Both the position numbers and the translations under genes were made by a program. A stretch of 64,000 nucleotides of DNA, from positions 1 to 64,000 of the forward strand of contig NZ_WOTO01000052.1 in the NCBI RefSeq assembly GCF_010993775.1, given 5' to 3'. The DNA is from Fodinicola feengrottensis. Its GTDB lineage: Bacteria > Actinomycetota > Actinomycetes > Mycobacteriales > HKI-0501. This document shows, in pieces, positions 1 through 9,362 of the stretch; positions within the stretch are counted from its first letter, which is position 1, and every line of letters begins with the position of its first letter. The notes under the pieces are model-generated. The model made no database searches. It was not told where the DNA came from and was given only the letters and a program-made list of their open reading frames with translations.

Positions 1-934
1 CTCCTTGCCGCCGGAGACGTGCCCGCTGCGGGCCCGTCGTACACCCGCTCGAACGACCCGAAGACCCGCGGCACGGCCAAGGAAGAAGGTCGGCTTCACC
101 GGGATTAGGTCGACGGTCAACCGGCCGACATCGCTGTGCGCCAGTTTGGCCGCGGACATCAGCACGGCCATTTGGATCATCCGGCCGAAGACATGCGCGA
201 GCGGCAGGAACAGCAGCGTACTGGCGTCCTCGCTCTCGAAGAGTTCTGGCAGCGCCTCGATCGCGCTGGTGATCTCGGCCAGGAAGTTGCCGTGGGTGAG
301 CTCGCAGCCCTTCGGTCGGCCGGTCGTGCCCGACGTGTAGATGATGGTGGCGAGCTTGTCTGCGTTGAGGTTCGCGCGGCGGCGGTCCAGCTCGGCGTCG
401 TCGACCTCGCGGCCGGCCTCGATCAGGCTGGCCAGCGTGTGGCCGGCGTCCTTGCCGTCGATCACCCAGTGGTCGCGCAGCTCCCGGAGCCGTTCGGTGA
501 GCCCGGCGAGGCGGCGGTCGTGCCCGGGCGTCTCGACGATCGCGGCGACCGCGCCGGAGTCGCCCAGGATCCACTCCAACTGGTCGGCTGACGAGGTCTC
601 GTACACCGGCACGGTCACCGCGCCGGCGGCCCAGATCGCCGCGTCGCAGAGCGTCCACTCGTACCGCGTCTTGGACATCAGCGCCACCCGCTCGCCCGCC
701 CCGACCCCGCGCGCGATGAGTCCCTTGGCGACCTCGACCACCTCGGCGTGGAACTGCGCGGCGGTGACCTGCTGCCATTCACGGTCGACGCGGCGCTGCA
801 TCACCACCTTGTCCGGGATCTTCTCCGCATGCCGGACGGTGATGTCGGCGAGGCTACGCGGGGCGGGTCGGACCGATCCACCAGGTGTCGAGGCTCATCG
901 GGCGCATCCCTGTCGGGTAGTCGAAGTCACGCAG
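1..934 (-). CDS. Long-chain fatty-acid CoA ligase, FadD15-like (5' part only, runs off the window)
   Basis: AMP-forming acyl-CoA synthetase of the FadD15 type, which activates fatty acids to acyl-CoA through an acyl-adenylate. On the minus strand the frame reads RYEWTLCDAAIWAAGAVTVP, then YETSSADQ and the P-loop-like IYTSGTTGRPKGCELTHGN, then LPLAHVFGRM, all typical of this family. The gene is cut by the left edge, so the C-terminal adenylation subdomain is missing. Two frame breaks are visible: near 855-870, where the upstream frame reading LRDFDYPTGM meets SLADITVRHAEK, and near 88, where FFL must continue as VPRVF. The start is uncertain: CTG at 934 fits the family's MREF-type N-terminus, and ATG codons lie at 907 and 898. 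Confidence 0.85.
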
Positions 935-1057
935 GGACCTTACGAAACATGGCGTTAACGGTCCAGGACGGCCACCCTAACGCACCAAAGCATGTTCTTC
1001 TTTCGCCACCTGAATGATGGGGTATGCGGTGTGTTTGGCAGCCTTCGCGAGTGTCCT

Positions 1058-2530
1058 TTAGGGGAGCCCGTCGGCTCGGGAGCCCTGACGGCACTTGCCT
1101 CTGGGTTTCGTACGTAGGGAGCTTACTCGCGCGGCTCGGGAGGTGCCGTCCTTGTCGATGCGCCGGTACGTGTGGGCGCCGAAGAAGTCGCGCAGGCCCT
1201 GGGTCAGCGCGGCCGGCAGTCGAGACGCCCGCAGGCCGTCGTAGTAGCTGAGCGCGGAGGCGAAGCCGGGGACCGGCAGGCCGTACTGCGCGGCGCCGGC
1301 GACCACTCGCCGCCACGCCGACTGCGCCTGCCCGACGACCGACGAGAAATAGTCGTCGACCAGCAGGGTTGGCAGGTCGGCCTGCTTGTCGTACGCCTCG
1401 CGGATGCGGTTCAGGAAGCGGGCCCGGATGATGCAGCCGCCCCGCCAGATGGTGGCCATCTCACCGAGGTGCACGTCCCATTCGTACGCCTGCGAACCCG
1501 CCCGAATCTGGTCGAATCCCTGCGCGTACGCGACAACCTTGGAGGCGTAGAGCGCTTCCCGTACGTCCGAGATGAAGGCGTCCCGGTCGGTCACACCCCA
1601 GCCGCCGGACGGGCCGGGCAGCTCGCGGGCCGCGACCCGCTGCTCGGCGTGGCCGGACAGCGCCCGGGCGAACACCGCTTCGGCGATGCCGGTGACTGGT
1701 ACGCCCAGGTCCAGGGCGGACTGGACGGTCCAGCGGCCGGTGCCCTTCTGCTCGGCGGCGTCGGTGATCACGTCCACCAGCGGCTTGCCGGAGTCGGCGT
1801 CCACGTGGCCGAGCACCTCGGCGGTGATCTCCACCAGGTACGACTCCAGGTCGCCGGTGTTCCACTGCCGGAAGACGCCGGCGATTTCCGCGGGCGTCAT
1901 GCCCAGGCCGCTGCGAAGCAGGTCGTACGCCTCGCCGATGAGCTGCATGTCGGCGTACTCGATGCCGTTGTGCACCATCTTCACGAAGTGGCCGGCGCCG
2001 TCCGGGCCGACGTGCGTGCAGCACGGGGTGCCGTCCACGTTAGCCGCGATCGACTCCAACAACGGGCCGAGCGACTCGTACGCCTCAACCGACCCGCCAG
2101 GCATGATGCTCGGTCCGTTGAGCGCGCCCTCCTCGCCGCCGGAGATGCCGGCGCCGACGAAGTTCAGCTCGTGTTTACGCAGCTCGGCCTCGCGCCGACG
2201 GGTGTCGGTGAACAGCGCGTTGCCGCCGTCCACGATCACGTCGCCGGGTTCCATCAGCGGGACGAGCTCGTCGATCACCGCGTCGGTGGGGCCGCCGGCC
2301 TTCACCATGATGATCACCCGGCGCGGCTTCTCCAGGGAGGCGACGAACTCCTGCATCGAGGACGCTGGGATGAAATCGCCCTCGTCGCCATGATCGGCGA
2401 CAAGCGCGTCCGTACGAGCCTGGCTGCGGTTGTGCAGGGCCACCGTGTGCCCGTGCCGCGCGAGGTTGCGGGCCAGGTTGCGACCCATCACCGCCAACCC
2501 GGTGACGCCGATCTGTGCCTTCTCCGCCAT
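1058..2530 (-). CDS. gnd: 6-phosphogluconate dehydrogenase, decarboxylating
   Basis: Oxidises and decarboxylates 6-phosphogluconate to ribulose 5-phosphate with NADP in the pentose phosphate pathway. The N-terminal Rossmann motif reads GVTGLAVMGRNLARN, followed by the signature DGGNALFTDT, the active-site region SGGEEGALNGPSIMPGG and the substrate-binding HNGIEYADMQLIGEAY. The C-terminus carries FGAHTYRRIDKDG. At 490 residues it matches the family's 470-490. The ATG at 2530 is chosen over upstream in-frame codons because a GGGGAG ribosome site precedes it and the family starts here. The last ~25 residues after DKDG are basic and unlike the usual HTLW ending, so a late frame slip is possible. 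Confidence 0.95.
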   Translation of the reverse strand: MAEKAQIGVTGLAVMGRNLARNLARHGHTVALHNRSQARTDALVADHGDEGDFIPASSMQEFVASLEKPRRVIIMVKAGGPTDAVIDELVPLMEPGDVIVDGGNALFTDTRRREAELRKHELNFVGAGISGGEEGALNGPSIMPGGSVEAYESLGPLLESIAANVDGTPCCTHVGPDGAGHFVKMVHNGIEYADMQLIGEAYDLLRSGLGMTPAEIAGVFRQWNTGDLESYLVEITAEVLGHVDADSGKPLVDVITDAAEQKGTGRWTVQSALDLGVPVTGIAEAVFARALSGHAEQRVAARELPGPSGGWGVTDRDAFISDVREALYASKVVAYAQGFDQIRAGSQAYEWDVHLGEMATIWRGGCIIRARFLNRIREAYDKQADLPTLLVDDYFSSVVGQAQSAWRRVVAGAAQYGLPVPGFASALSYYDGLRASRLPAALTQGLRDFFGAHTYRRIDKDGTSRAARVSSLRTKPRGKCRQGSRADGLP

Positions 2531-2689
2531 GCCCGCTCCCCTGTAGGTCTTTCTGCCGCACTCGTTCCTACCAGGCGCCCATCCCGGCCGCGTGCTGGGA
2601 GCCCGACTGCCAACGTGGCGAACCCCACGTCGTCGCGAAGTAGTCCCGGCGCGGCTGGGCGATCCACCCGAATTGCCGATTTTCCTTTG

Positions 2690-2710
2690 TCCCAAAGGGA
2701 CCCTTTGGGG
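2690..2710 (-). terminator. Hairpin downstream of the PHP gene
   Basis: Perfect inverted repeat CCCAAAGGG-A-CCCTTTGGG in the 200-bp gap between the PHP gene (ends 2733) and gnd (starts 2530), followed in the minus direction by an A/T-richer stretch. It probably terminates the PHP transcript. The rest of the gap shows nothing recognisable except the gnd ribosome site. Confidence 0.5.
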
Positions 2711-2732
2711 CAGTCAACGCCCCAGAATTCCG

Positions 2733-3762
2733 TTAGCGCTGGCCAGCGGTCCAGGCCAGCAGCTCGTCGACCGGCCACGTGTTGACGATGTGGTCGACGG
2801 GCGCGCCGCTCAGAGCCGCGCGTTCGCAGCCGTACGGTTGCCAGTCGAGCTGGCCGGGGGCGTGCGCGTCGGAGTCGATGGAGAGCAGGCAACCGGCCTC
2901 GATGGCCAGCCGGAGCAGCCGCTTGGGCGGGTCGAGACGGTCCGGCCGGGAGTTGATTTCCACCGCCGTACCAGCGCTCGCGCAGGCCGGGAAGATCCGC
3001 GCCGGGTCGAACTCGGACTCCGGCCGGTTCTTGCCCTTGACCTTGCGGCGGCCGGTGCAGTGCCCGAGAATGTCGGTGTGCGGGTTCTGGACGGCGGCCA
3101 GCATCCGCTCGGTCATCTGTTCCCGACCCATCCGCAGTCCACTGTGGACGGACGCGACCACCACGTCGAGCTGGGCCAGCAACTCGTCTTGCTGGTCGAG
3201 CGAGCCGTCGTCGAGGATGTCGACCTCGATGCCGGTGAGTACGCGGAACGGCGCGACAGCCTCGTTGACCTTCGCGATCTGCTTCAGCTGCTTCGACAGT
3301 CGTTCGGCGGACAGCCCGTTGGCGACCGTGAGCCGCGGCGAATGGTCGGTGATCACGAGGTAGTCGTGGCCCAGGTCGATGGCCGCGGAGACCATCTCCA
3401 CCAGCGGCGATCCGCCGTCCGAGGCGTCCGTGTGACTGTGGCAGTCGCCGCGCAGCGCGGCCCGGATCCGCTCGCCGCCGACCGCTACCGGTTCGCCGCC
3501 AGTGGCCTCTAGCCGGCGGAGGTAGACCGGTTCCTCGCCGGCGAGGGGACTCACCGATGCAGCGCGCGGTCACCTCGCCGACTCCGCGTAGCTCGCCAAG
3601 CGTGCCGGCGGTGGCACGCTCGGCCAGGTCATCGCGGCCGGCGATCGCGGTGGCCGCGGACCGGAAGGCCTTCACCCGGTACGTCGACTCGCCGGCCTTC
3701 TCCAACAGGAAGGCGATCCGCTTGAGGTCAGCGAGCGGGTCCCGGGGGGGGTCTGCGGCCAT
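2733..3762 (-). CDS. PHP-domain phosphoesterase with PolX-like N-terminal helices
   Basis: Metal-dependent phosphoesterase of the PHP superfamily. About 75 N-terminal residues (LKRIAFLLEKAGESTYRVKA, RGVGEVTA) resemble the 8-kDa/helix-hairpin-helix region of PolX DNA polymerases. They are followed directly by a PHP domain with metal motifs HSHTDASDGG, VITDHSPRLT, GIEVDIL and SIDSDAH. No polymerase palm domain lies between, giving ~340 residues, so this is the stand-alone PHP form and not a full PolX. The frame changes at the GGGG run 3545-3548, which splits CIGES from LAGEEPVYL; removing one base joins them. Start ATG 3762. The in-vivo substrate is unknown. Confidence 0.8.
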
Positions 3763-3771
3763 CAGGCTTTT

Positions 3772-4158
3772 CTAGTGCAGCCGCAGCGACGCCGCATCGG
3801 CGCCGCCGGTGGCCAGCAGCTGGGTGGCGGCGACATGCACCTGCTGCTCGGCCCGCCGCTCGGCCTGCCGGACGCTGCCGGCGGCCGGGATCTCGGCCCA
3901 GTGGTAGTGCCCGCCGGCGACCGGATGCCAGTGCTCGTGCCCGACCGGTTGCACGTAGAGCATCGCCTCACCGTCCGGCAACACCTCCGTGCGCAGGGTC
4001 ACTGGCCCGCTGACCGTGCCCGCGTCGTCAGTGTGGATCCCGCCGTTCCGTGGCTCGACGCCACTGATGAACGACCAGCCATCCAGCGGCGGAATGGCGT
4101 CGATCCCGGTCCCGTTTGACGTATCGAAAGTACGCACAAATACAGCATCTCCCATCAC
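3772..4158 (-). CDS. Hypothetical protein
   Basis: Open frame of 128 residues ending 10 bp before the PHP gene starts, probably in the same transcript. The N-terminal half is beta-rich in appearance, with many short hydrophobic stretches and a His/Trp-rich segment (GHEHWHPVAGGHYHWAEIP). The C-terminal third is an Ala/Arg/Gln-rich helix. I recognise no family. The start could be GTG 4158 or the adjacent ATG; no strong ribosome site is visible. No signal peptide or membrane segment. Confidence 0.55.
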   Translation of the reverse strand: MMGDAVFVRTFDTSNGTGIDAIPPLDGWSFISGVEPRNGGIHTDDAGTVSGPVTLRTEVLPDGEAMLYVQPVGHEHWHPVAGGHYHWAEIPAAGSVRQAERRAEQQVHVAATQLLATGGADAASLRLH

Positions 4159-4214
4159 GGAAGGTCATCGTTTCCGGGGGACTCCAGCGTTACCGGGCTT
4201 GACCAGCCGGTCAG

Positions 4215-5167
4215 TCACCGAGCTGGCCGGACGGTCCGTACGGACTGGCCACTATCGGCCACGCCGGTGACCCAGCCGCCGCTCCGGCCGAGTTCCAGCA
4301 ACGTTCTCCGATCCGCGCGTTCGACCTGCTCAGGACCTGATTCGCCGGGCCATCCGGCGCGTACGCGCTGACCCGCCGCCAACCACGACGTCAGGGCCGC
4401 GATCGGGTCCGGCGCGGTCAACAGGTGGCGTGCCTCGGTCAGCTCGGCGATCAGCCGGTCCAATCGCCGGGCCACCGCGGCGCTATTCCCGCCACACATA
4501 GCCGCCGTCAACGCCGCCCGAGTGGCGGCCACTCGCGTACCGTCCGCGAAGGACCCCCGGCGGCCAGCGCGAGCGCGAGCGGCTCGTCGGCGGCGCCGGC
4601 CGCGACGGCACTCGCGACGACGTGCGGCAGGTGGCTGATGGCAGCGACGGCACTGTCGTGCTCGGCGGCGGTGGCCGGTACGACCCGGGCGCCCGCGCTG
4701 GTATACAGATCGGCCAGCCGCAACCAGTCAGCTACCGAGGTCCGCTCGTCCAGGCACAACACCCACACCCGCCCAGTGAACAGCGCCGGATCGGCGGCCG
4801 CGAAGCCGGACTTCTCGGTGCCTGACATCGGGTGCCCGCCGACATAGCGAGCCGCCGGGAAAGACCGCGCCACGATCTCTCGGCCGGCCGCTGCTTAACC
4901 GACGTGACGTCGGTTAGTACGCCTTCGAAACCGGCGTCTCGTACGAGCGTCACCACCTTCTCCACCGCGGGCAGCGGCACCGCGAGCACGGCGATGTCCG
5001 CGCCGGCGACCGCCCTCGCCCCGTCATCCATAGGCTGACCAGCGGCTTCGAGGGTTTGCCGGGTCGGTGTCATAGCCGACCACGTCATGACCAAGCTCGG
5101 TCAGCCGCAGCAGCAGCAGCGAGCCACCGATCAGCCCCAGCCCGAGAATCGCGATCCGGTCAGCCAT
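4215..5167 (-). CDS. tyrA: Prephenate dehydrogenase
   Basis: NAD(P)-dependent enzyme of tyrosine biosynthesis, converting prephenate to 4-hydroxyphenylpyruvate. The N-terminus gives the dinucleotide-binding motif ILGLGLIGGSL, then GYDTDPA, LAVPLPAVEKVV, LTDVTSVK, and the signature VGGHPMSGTEKSGF, followed by the helical dimerisation region (HLPHVVASAVAAG). The total of ~315 residues is normal. Three single-base frame breaks interrupt it: near 5058 (after DPA), near 4875 (between DVTSVKQRPAE and VARSFPAARY) and in CCCCC at 4554-4558 (before FADGTRVAATRAALTAAM). ATG 5167 overlaps the stop of the upstream LacI gene by 8 bp, suggesting translational coupling. Confidence 0.88.
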
Positions 5168-6195
5168 GGCCGCCGGTCGACTCCCGAATCACCAGTTCCG
5201 GCATGAAAACCAGCTGTTGGTGCCGGTGTTCGGCGGGCCGGTCGCACTCTTCCAGCAGCAGTTCGCCGGCTCGCCGGGAGACCGCCGCGGTCGGCTGCCG
5301 TACGGAGCTGAGCGCGACCGGCGAGGCGGCGGCGATCTCGATGTCGTCGTACCCGATCAGGGCCACGTCCTGCGGGACCTTCACTCCGTGCCGCAACAGG
5401 CCGCGAAGGACACCGAGCGCGAGTACGTCATTCGCGCAGAAGATGCCGTCCGGCAGTCCCTCCGCGAGCAGGTCCTCGACGGCTTGCTCACCCGCGGCCG
5501 GCGTCATCATCTCCGGCACGACCAGTTCCCGCAGGTGATCGCGTACGGACAGCCGGGCCGCGCCGGAGCGCTCGCCGGACGCCGGCCCGCCGGTCGGCGC
5601 ACTGCCGGATGCTCCACGTCGAGGAGATGAAGGCGATCCGGCGCCGTCCGATCGAGAGCAGGTGGCTCGCGGCCAGGTCACCGCCGTGCACATCGTCGAC
5701 CGCGGTGCTGCACTGGTCGGGCTGCTCACTGGCCCGGTCGACCAGCACCACCGGGGTGCCACGGGCTCGCAGCGTGTTCATCACCGCCGGAATCTCCTGC
5801 AACGGCGTCAGCAGCACGCCACTGACCTGCTGCTCGACCAGGGCGCGGAGATACGCGGCCTCTTTCTCCGGGGAACCGGCGCTGTTGCACAGGTAGAGCA
5901 GATAACCGCTGTCTGTCGCCGCGTCCTCGGCGGCACGTGCGACTTCGGTGAAGAACGGGTTCATCACGTCCTGCACGACCAGCCCGATCGTGCGCGTACG
6001 CCCCTGGCGTAGGTGTCGGGCGGAGGCGTTGCGAACGAAGCCGGTCCGGGCGATCACTTCCTCCACCCGCTCGCGGGTGGTGTCGGCGACCATGTGCGGC
6101 CGGTTGAGCACGTTCGACACCGTGCCGATGGAGACGCCAGCGACCCGTGCCACGTCCCGGATGTCGTGGATGACGGAGGTATCGGTCGTGCTCAT
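5160..6195 (-). CDS. LacI-family transcriptional regulator
   Basis: Sugar-type repressor of ~345 residues. The N-terminal LacI helix-turn-helix and hinge read IRDVARVAGVSIGTVSNVLN, then RTIGLVVQDVMNPFF. The periplasmic-binding-protein-like core follows, with GVLLTPLQE, VVLVDRASE, FCANDVLALGVL and ALIGYDDIEIAA. One frame break near 5560 separates RRAGVRRAL from LSVRDHLREL. ATG 6195 begins MSTTDTS directly before the HTH and has a G-rich upstream site. The gene overlaps tyrA, an unusual partner for a LacI regulator; no sugar operon is adjacent. Palindromes with a central CG lie upstream (6402-6427) and may be its operators. Confidence 0.88.
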
Positions 6196-6401
6196 AAGCC
6201 CACCCCTATGCGCAGCCAGTGCCTCAAAAGAGTAGGGCCTGCCGGGAGCGCTCGGTGACAGCGGAGAGAGACCACAAGTTGACACAACGTACGACCGGTG
6301 TGTGAAAATACAACTGACCACAATGGACGGTCGATGCGCACGGTCACATGCTGCTGTTATGCGTGTGCCGGATGTGGCCAGTGACCGGTGGTCCATCGAA
6401 C

Positions 6402-6427
6402 GCACGTGCACCGGGTTGCACGTGCAA
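6402..6427. promoter_or_regulatory. Two CACGTG-centred palindromes upstream of the LacI gene
   Basis: GCACGTGC at 6402-6409 and the perfect 12-bp palindrome TTGCACGTGCAA at 6416-6427, about 210 bp upstream of the LacI start. LacI-family operators are palindromes with a central CG, so autoregulation is a reasonable inference. A related palindrome lies at 7040. The surrounding 6196-6464 gap shows no gene. Confidence 0.4.
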
Positions 6428-6464
6428 ACGCACAGTCAAGGGTCCCTTACGGCCCGAATTGGCG

Positions 6465-6755
6465 TCAGTCGCGCGTGTCCAGCCAGATGAGTTCGGTCAG
6501 TCCGTCATGGCCGTGAACACCGAGAATGTCCTCGACGTGGTCCCAAACGGTGACCTGGCCGATGCCGGTGGTGGTGCCGCGCCAGCGCGTGACGGCCTTG
6601 CCGTCCGCGTACGCGGTGCCCCAGGCGACCACTCCGACGCCGGAAACTCCGCTCACATCGGTGTGCCGATAGAGCACGAACTGGCGGGGAAGCTCGTCGG
6701 GTGCGATCGGTATGGCGCCGAGCTCGAAGCTCGGCGCGATCGTCGGTCCACTCAC
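6465..6755 (-). CDS. Small protein of the SGVSGVGVVAWG family, copy 1
   Basis: A 96-residue soluble protein of unknown function. Its core reads FVLYRHTDVSGVSGVGVVAWG, then DGKAVTRWRGTTTGIGQ, VWDHVEDILGVHGHDG and LTELIWLD. A second copy of the same family lies at 61874-62112, with identical SGVSGVGVVAWG, DG.AVT.W.G.TTG and a conserved HGH.G.T ending. The alternating hydrophobic pattern suggests a small beta-sheet domain. It is transcribed away from the XRE regulator. The first ~25 residues are not shared, so the true start may be further in. Confidence 0.7.
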   Translation of the reverse strand: MSGPTIAPSFELGAIPIAPDELPRQFVLYRHTDVSGVSGVGVVAWGTAYADGKAVTRWRGTTTGIGQVTVWDHVEDILGVHGHDGLTELIWLDTRD

Positions 6756-7039
6756 GCGAACCGTCCCTGAGCTGCGAGTTTAGTTGCCAGCGGCGCCGCC
6801 ATTGCCGCCGCTGGCAGATCTGTGGGCAGAGGTGGGTGGGGAGCCCGGTCGCGTTGGTTTACTTCCTCGCGTAACCGGTCGAACTGACCCCGATGGGTTC
6901 ACGTCCGATTCCCCCTCCGCGTCGCGGATGCACCTCGATGTGCGTCGGGTCCGGCCAAAAATGCCACCAACATCCCCCTCGGTGACGACCTACGTACCCG
7001 TCGTGACGAAAAGCATATGAGTTGTCGGTAATCGTGCAT

Positions 7040-7051
7040 CTGCACGTGCAG
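7040..7051. promoter_or_regulatory. CTGCACGTGCAG palindrome upstream of the XRE/TPR regulator
   Basis: Perfect 12-bp palindrome about 100 bp before the GTG start at 7153, sharing the GCACGTGC core with sites at 6402 and 6416. An AT-rich stretch (ATAAGATATATATTC) directly follows and could contain the promoter. The rest of 6756-7152 shows no gene. Confidence 0.35.
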
Positions 7052-7152
7052 CATAAGATATATATTCGGCCCGCGCATAAACGACAAAAGTGGAGTTAGC
7101 GTGGACACGCCGATCATCACCAATCGGTGATCGGCCTTGGGGGGTGAGATCA

Positions 7153-8517
7153 GTGTCGGCTAGGTATTGCGCCGGTTGCGGCGCTCGCCTCGCGCACGAC
7201 AACAGGGAAAGCCGGTGCTCGCCGTGCTCGCGGGTGGAAAGCTCGCAGGGACAGCAGGCGCCGGAGATGAGTCCGGAGTTCTGGGCTACTGACCAGATGC
7301 GAGACGCACTGGGCAGCCGGGACATGGGCGTGGTCGTACGCGCCTATCGGCGTCATCCGTCCCACGGCCCGCGCCCGTTGTCGCAAGCGAGACTCTGCCG
7401 TTGGCTAGGCATCACACAAGGTCAGCTCAGTCGGATCGAAACCGGCCACAACCGGGTCCGCGAGCTGGAGAAGCTCATCGACTATGCCCGCTGTCTGCGC
7501 ATTCCCAGCGAGCTGCTGTGGTTCGACGTGGACGACCAACCGACTCGCGAGCGGCCGGAACTCAGTGTCGGGGCGATGATCCCGCTGCCCGGTGGCCCGA
7601 TGGTCTCGGCGGCCGCCAGCCGGACCGAGCCGGCGCTGGCCGAATCGCTGTTGGGCACCCTGCGGCAGTACGCGACGACCGACAACATCGCTGGTCCGCG
7701 TTCGCTGCTCGCGGTCGTGCCACAGCAGGTCGCCTTCATCGAACGACTGCTGGACGGCACCAGTGGCCGTGGCCGGGTGGACCTGCTCAAGGCCGGTGCC
7801 CGGTTCGCCGAGTTCGCTGGCTGGCTCTACCAGGACGTGGGTGACCTGAGGTCCGCGATGCAGTGGACTTCCGGCGCGCTGGACATGGCCGACGAGGCCA
7901 ACGACCGGCACCTCGCGTCGTACATCCGGATGCGCAAGAGCAACATCGCCAGCGATGCGCGCAAGCCCGACCTGGCGCTTGCCCTCGCCCGGGCCGCCCT
8001 GCAGACCCCGCAGGTGCTGGCACCGCAGGTGCGTGCGGTCGCGTTGCGCCAGGAGGCGTACGCGCACGCTTTGAAAAACAACCATGACGCCTGCGCCAGG
8101 GCTCTGGAACAGGCATTTCGTTACGCGGTCAGCGGCAAAGAGGCCGGGACCAGCAACGAGTCGGCCGATCTGGCCAACTACTGCACCACCGAATACCTGG
8201 AAATGGAAGCGGCCCACTGCTGGGTCGAGCTGAACAAACCCAAGAAAGCCATTTCCACTCTGCAGGAGGGTTTGGCCGCCTGGCAGCCGACTTTCCGGCG
8301 CGACCTCGGCCTTTGTCTGGCCCGGCTCGGCGTGGCGCACGCGCGCGACAACGAGCCCGAGCACGCGGTCACGGTGGCGGAGCATTCCATCGCCATCGCC
8401 GCCCAGACCAGGTCCCATCGCACCGAGAAGCAGTTGCGGCGGATCAACGACATTCTGCTCGCGGGCGGTGCCCGCGGCGAAGCCCAGCGATTGCAGCACG
8501 CGCTAGCGGCACTGTAG
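7153..8517 (+). CDS. Zinc-ribbon, XRE helix-turn-helix and TPR-like regulator
   Basis: Transcriptional regulator of ~454 residues. It begins with a two-knuckle CxxC ribbon (YCAGCGARL and RCSPC, residues ~5-25), then an XRE helix-turn-helix around residues 75-110 (LSQARLCRWLGITQGQLSRIETG). A long alpha-helical repeat region follows, of the kind seen in peptide- or ligand-sensing regulators (DLRSAMQWTSGALDMADEAN, ALALARAAL, AISTLQEGLAAW). GTG 7153 is chosen because GGGGGGTGAG lies at 7138-7147. A creatininase-family gene follows 32 bp later on the same strand, a likely operon partner. The frame is intact. Confidence 0.88.
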   Translation: MSARYCAGCGARLAHDNRESRCSPCSRVESSQGQQAPEMSPEFWATDQMRDALGSRDMGVVVRAYRRHPSHGPRPLSQARLCRWLGITQGQLSRIETGHNRVRELEKLIDYARCLRIPSELLWFDVDDQPTRERPELSVGAMIPLPGGPMVSAAASRTEPALAESLLGTLRQYATTDNIAGPRSLLAVVPQQVAFIERLLDGTSGRGRVDLLKAGARFAEFAGWLYQDVGDLRSAMQWTSGALDMADEANDRHLASYIRMRKSNIASDARKPDLALALARAALQTPQVLAPQVRAVALRQEAYAHALKNNHDACARALEQAFRYAVSGKEAGTSNESADLANYCTTEYLEMEAAHCWVELNKPKKAISTLQEGLAAWQPTFRRDLGLCLARLGVAHARDNEPEHAVTVAEHSIAIAAQTRSHRTEKQLRRINDILLAGGARGEAQRLQHALAAL

Positions 8518-8549
8518 TCGGCTGGGGAAAACCTGACAGGAGATTCCCC

Positions 8550-9362
8550 GTGCACCTGTTCACGACAGCGACGTCGACAGATGAGTACGGGCGGGACTCG
8601 CGCATCGCGGTACTGCCCGTCGGAAGCTTTGAACAGCATGGTGACCATTTACCGCTGGCGACCGACACCATTGTCGCCTGCCTGATCGCCAAGCGAATTG
8701 CCGAGGCGAACAGCCTTTTCCTACTGCCTCCGGTGACGATGTCGTGCTCGCACGAACATGAGGGCTTTCCGGGCACCGTCGCGGTCTCCGCCAAGACCTT
8801 GATGTGCATCGTGGACGACGTACGGGCCAGCCTGGCCCGAGCGGGTATCCGCCGGCTGGTGATCGTCAACGGGCATGGCGGGAACTACGTTCTCTCCAAC
8901 GTCGTCCAGGAAGCCAACGTGGACGGGCCGTGTGTCAGCCTGTTCCCCCCGGCCGGTCCGACTGGGAAACCGCCCGTAAGCACGCCGGCATGATTTCCAC
9001 CGACGCGGAGGACATGCACGGCGGCGAGGCGGAAACCTCGATGCTGATGCACGCCTCCGGAGTTGGTCCGGCCGACGTACATGACCAGCGACTACCACCA
9101 CGCGACCGAGCGGCCGCATCTGCTGGTCGTGGGGATGCGCGGCTACACGCCGAGCGGCATCATCGGACGGTCCTCCGAGGCGACCCCGGAAAAGGGTCGG
9201 GACATGCTCGACAGCCTCACCGCGGCCTTCGCGGACCACCTGCGCGTACTGGCTCTGCAGCCGGCACCGGTACCGGGCGGTTCGCTGCCGGGGCTAGTGT
9301 CGGTGCATTGCGACGGTCCACGCGCGGAGGAGGTCTTCGGTGTCCGGATCAGCGGTTCCTAG
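8550..9362 (+). CDS. Creatininase-family hydrolase (MftE-like)
   Basis: Metal-dependent amidohydrolase of the creatininase/MftE fold, ~270 residues. Metal ligands appear in VGSFEQHGDHLPLATDT, CSHEHEGFPGT, IVNGHGGN and the glutamate motif MHGGEAETS. Two indels break the frame: the CCCCCC run at 8945-8950 (before SDWETARKHAG) and near 9057 (before ELVRPTYMTSDYHHA). GTG 8550 has GACAGGAG upstream. The gene sits directly behind the XRE/TPR regulator and overlaps the next membrane gene. Family members cleave creatinine or process peptide-derived cofactors. No mycofactocin precursor or radical-SAM gene is in sight, so the substrate is unknown. Confidence 0.82.

Noticed and set aside
1172-2785. 537-codon plus-strand open frame opposite gnd
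   Set aside because: An antisense shadow of gnd with Val/Arg/Gly-rich composition; high-GC genes routinely leave such frames open.
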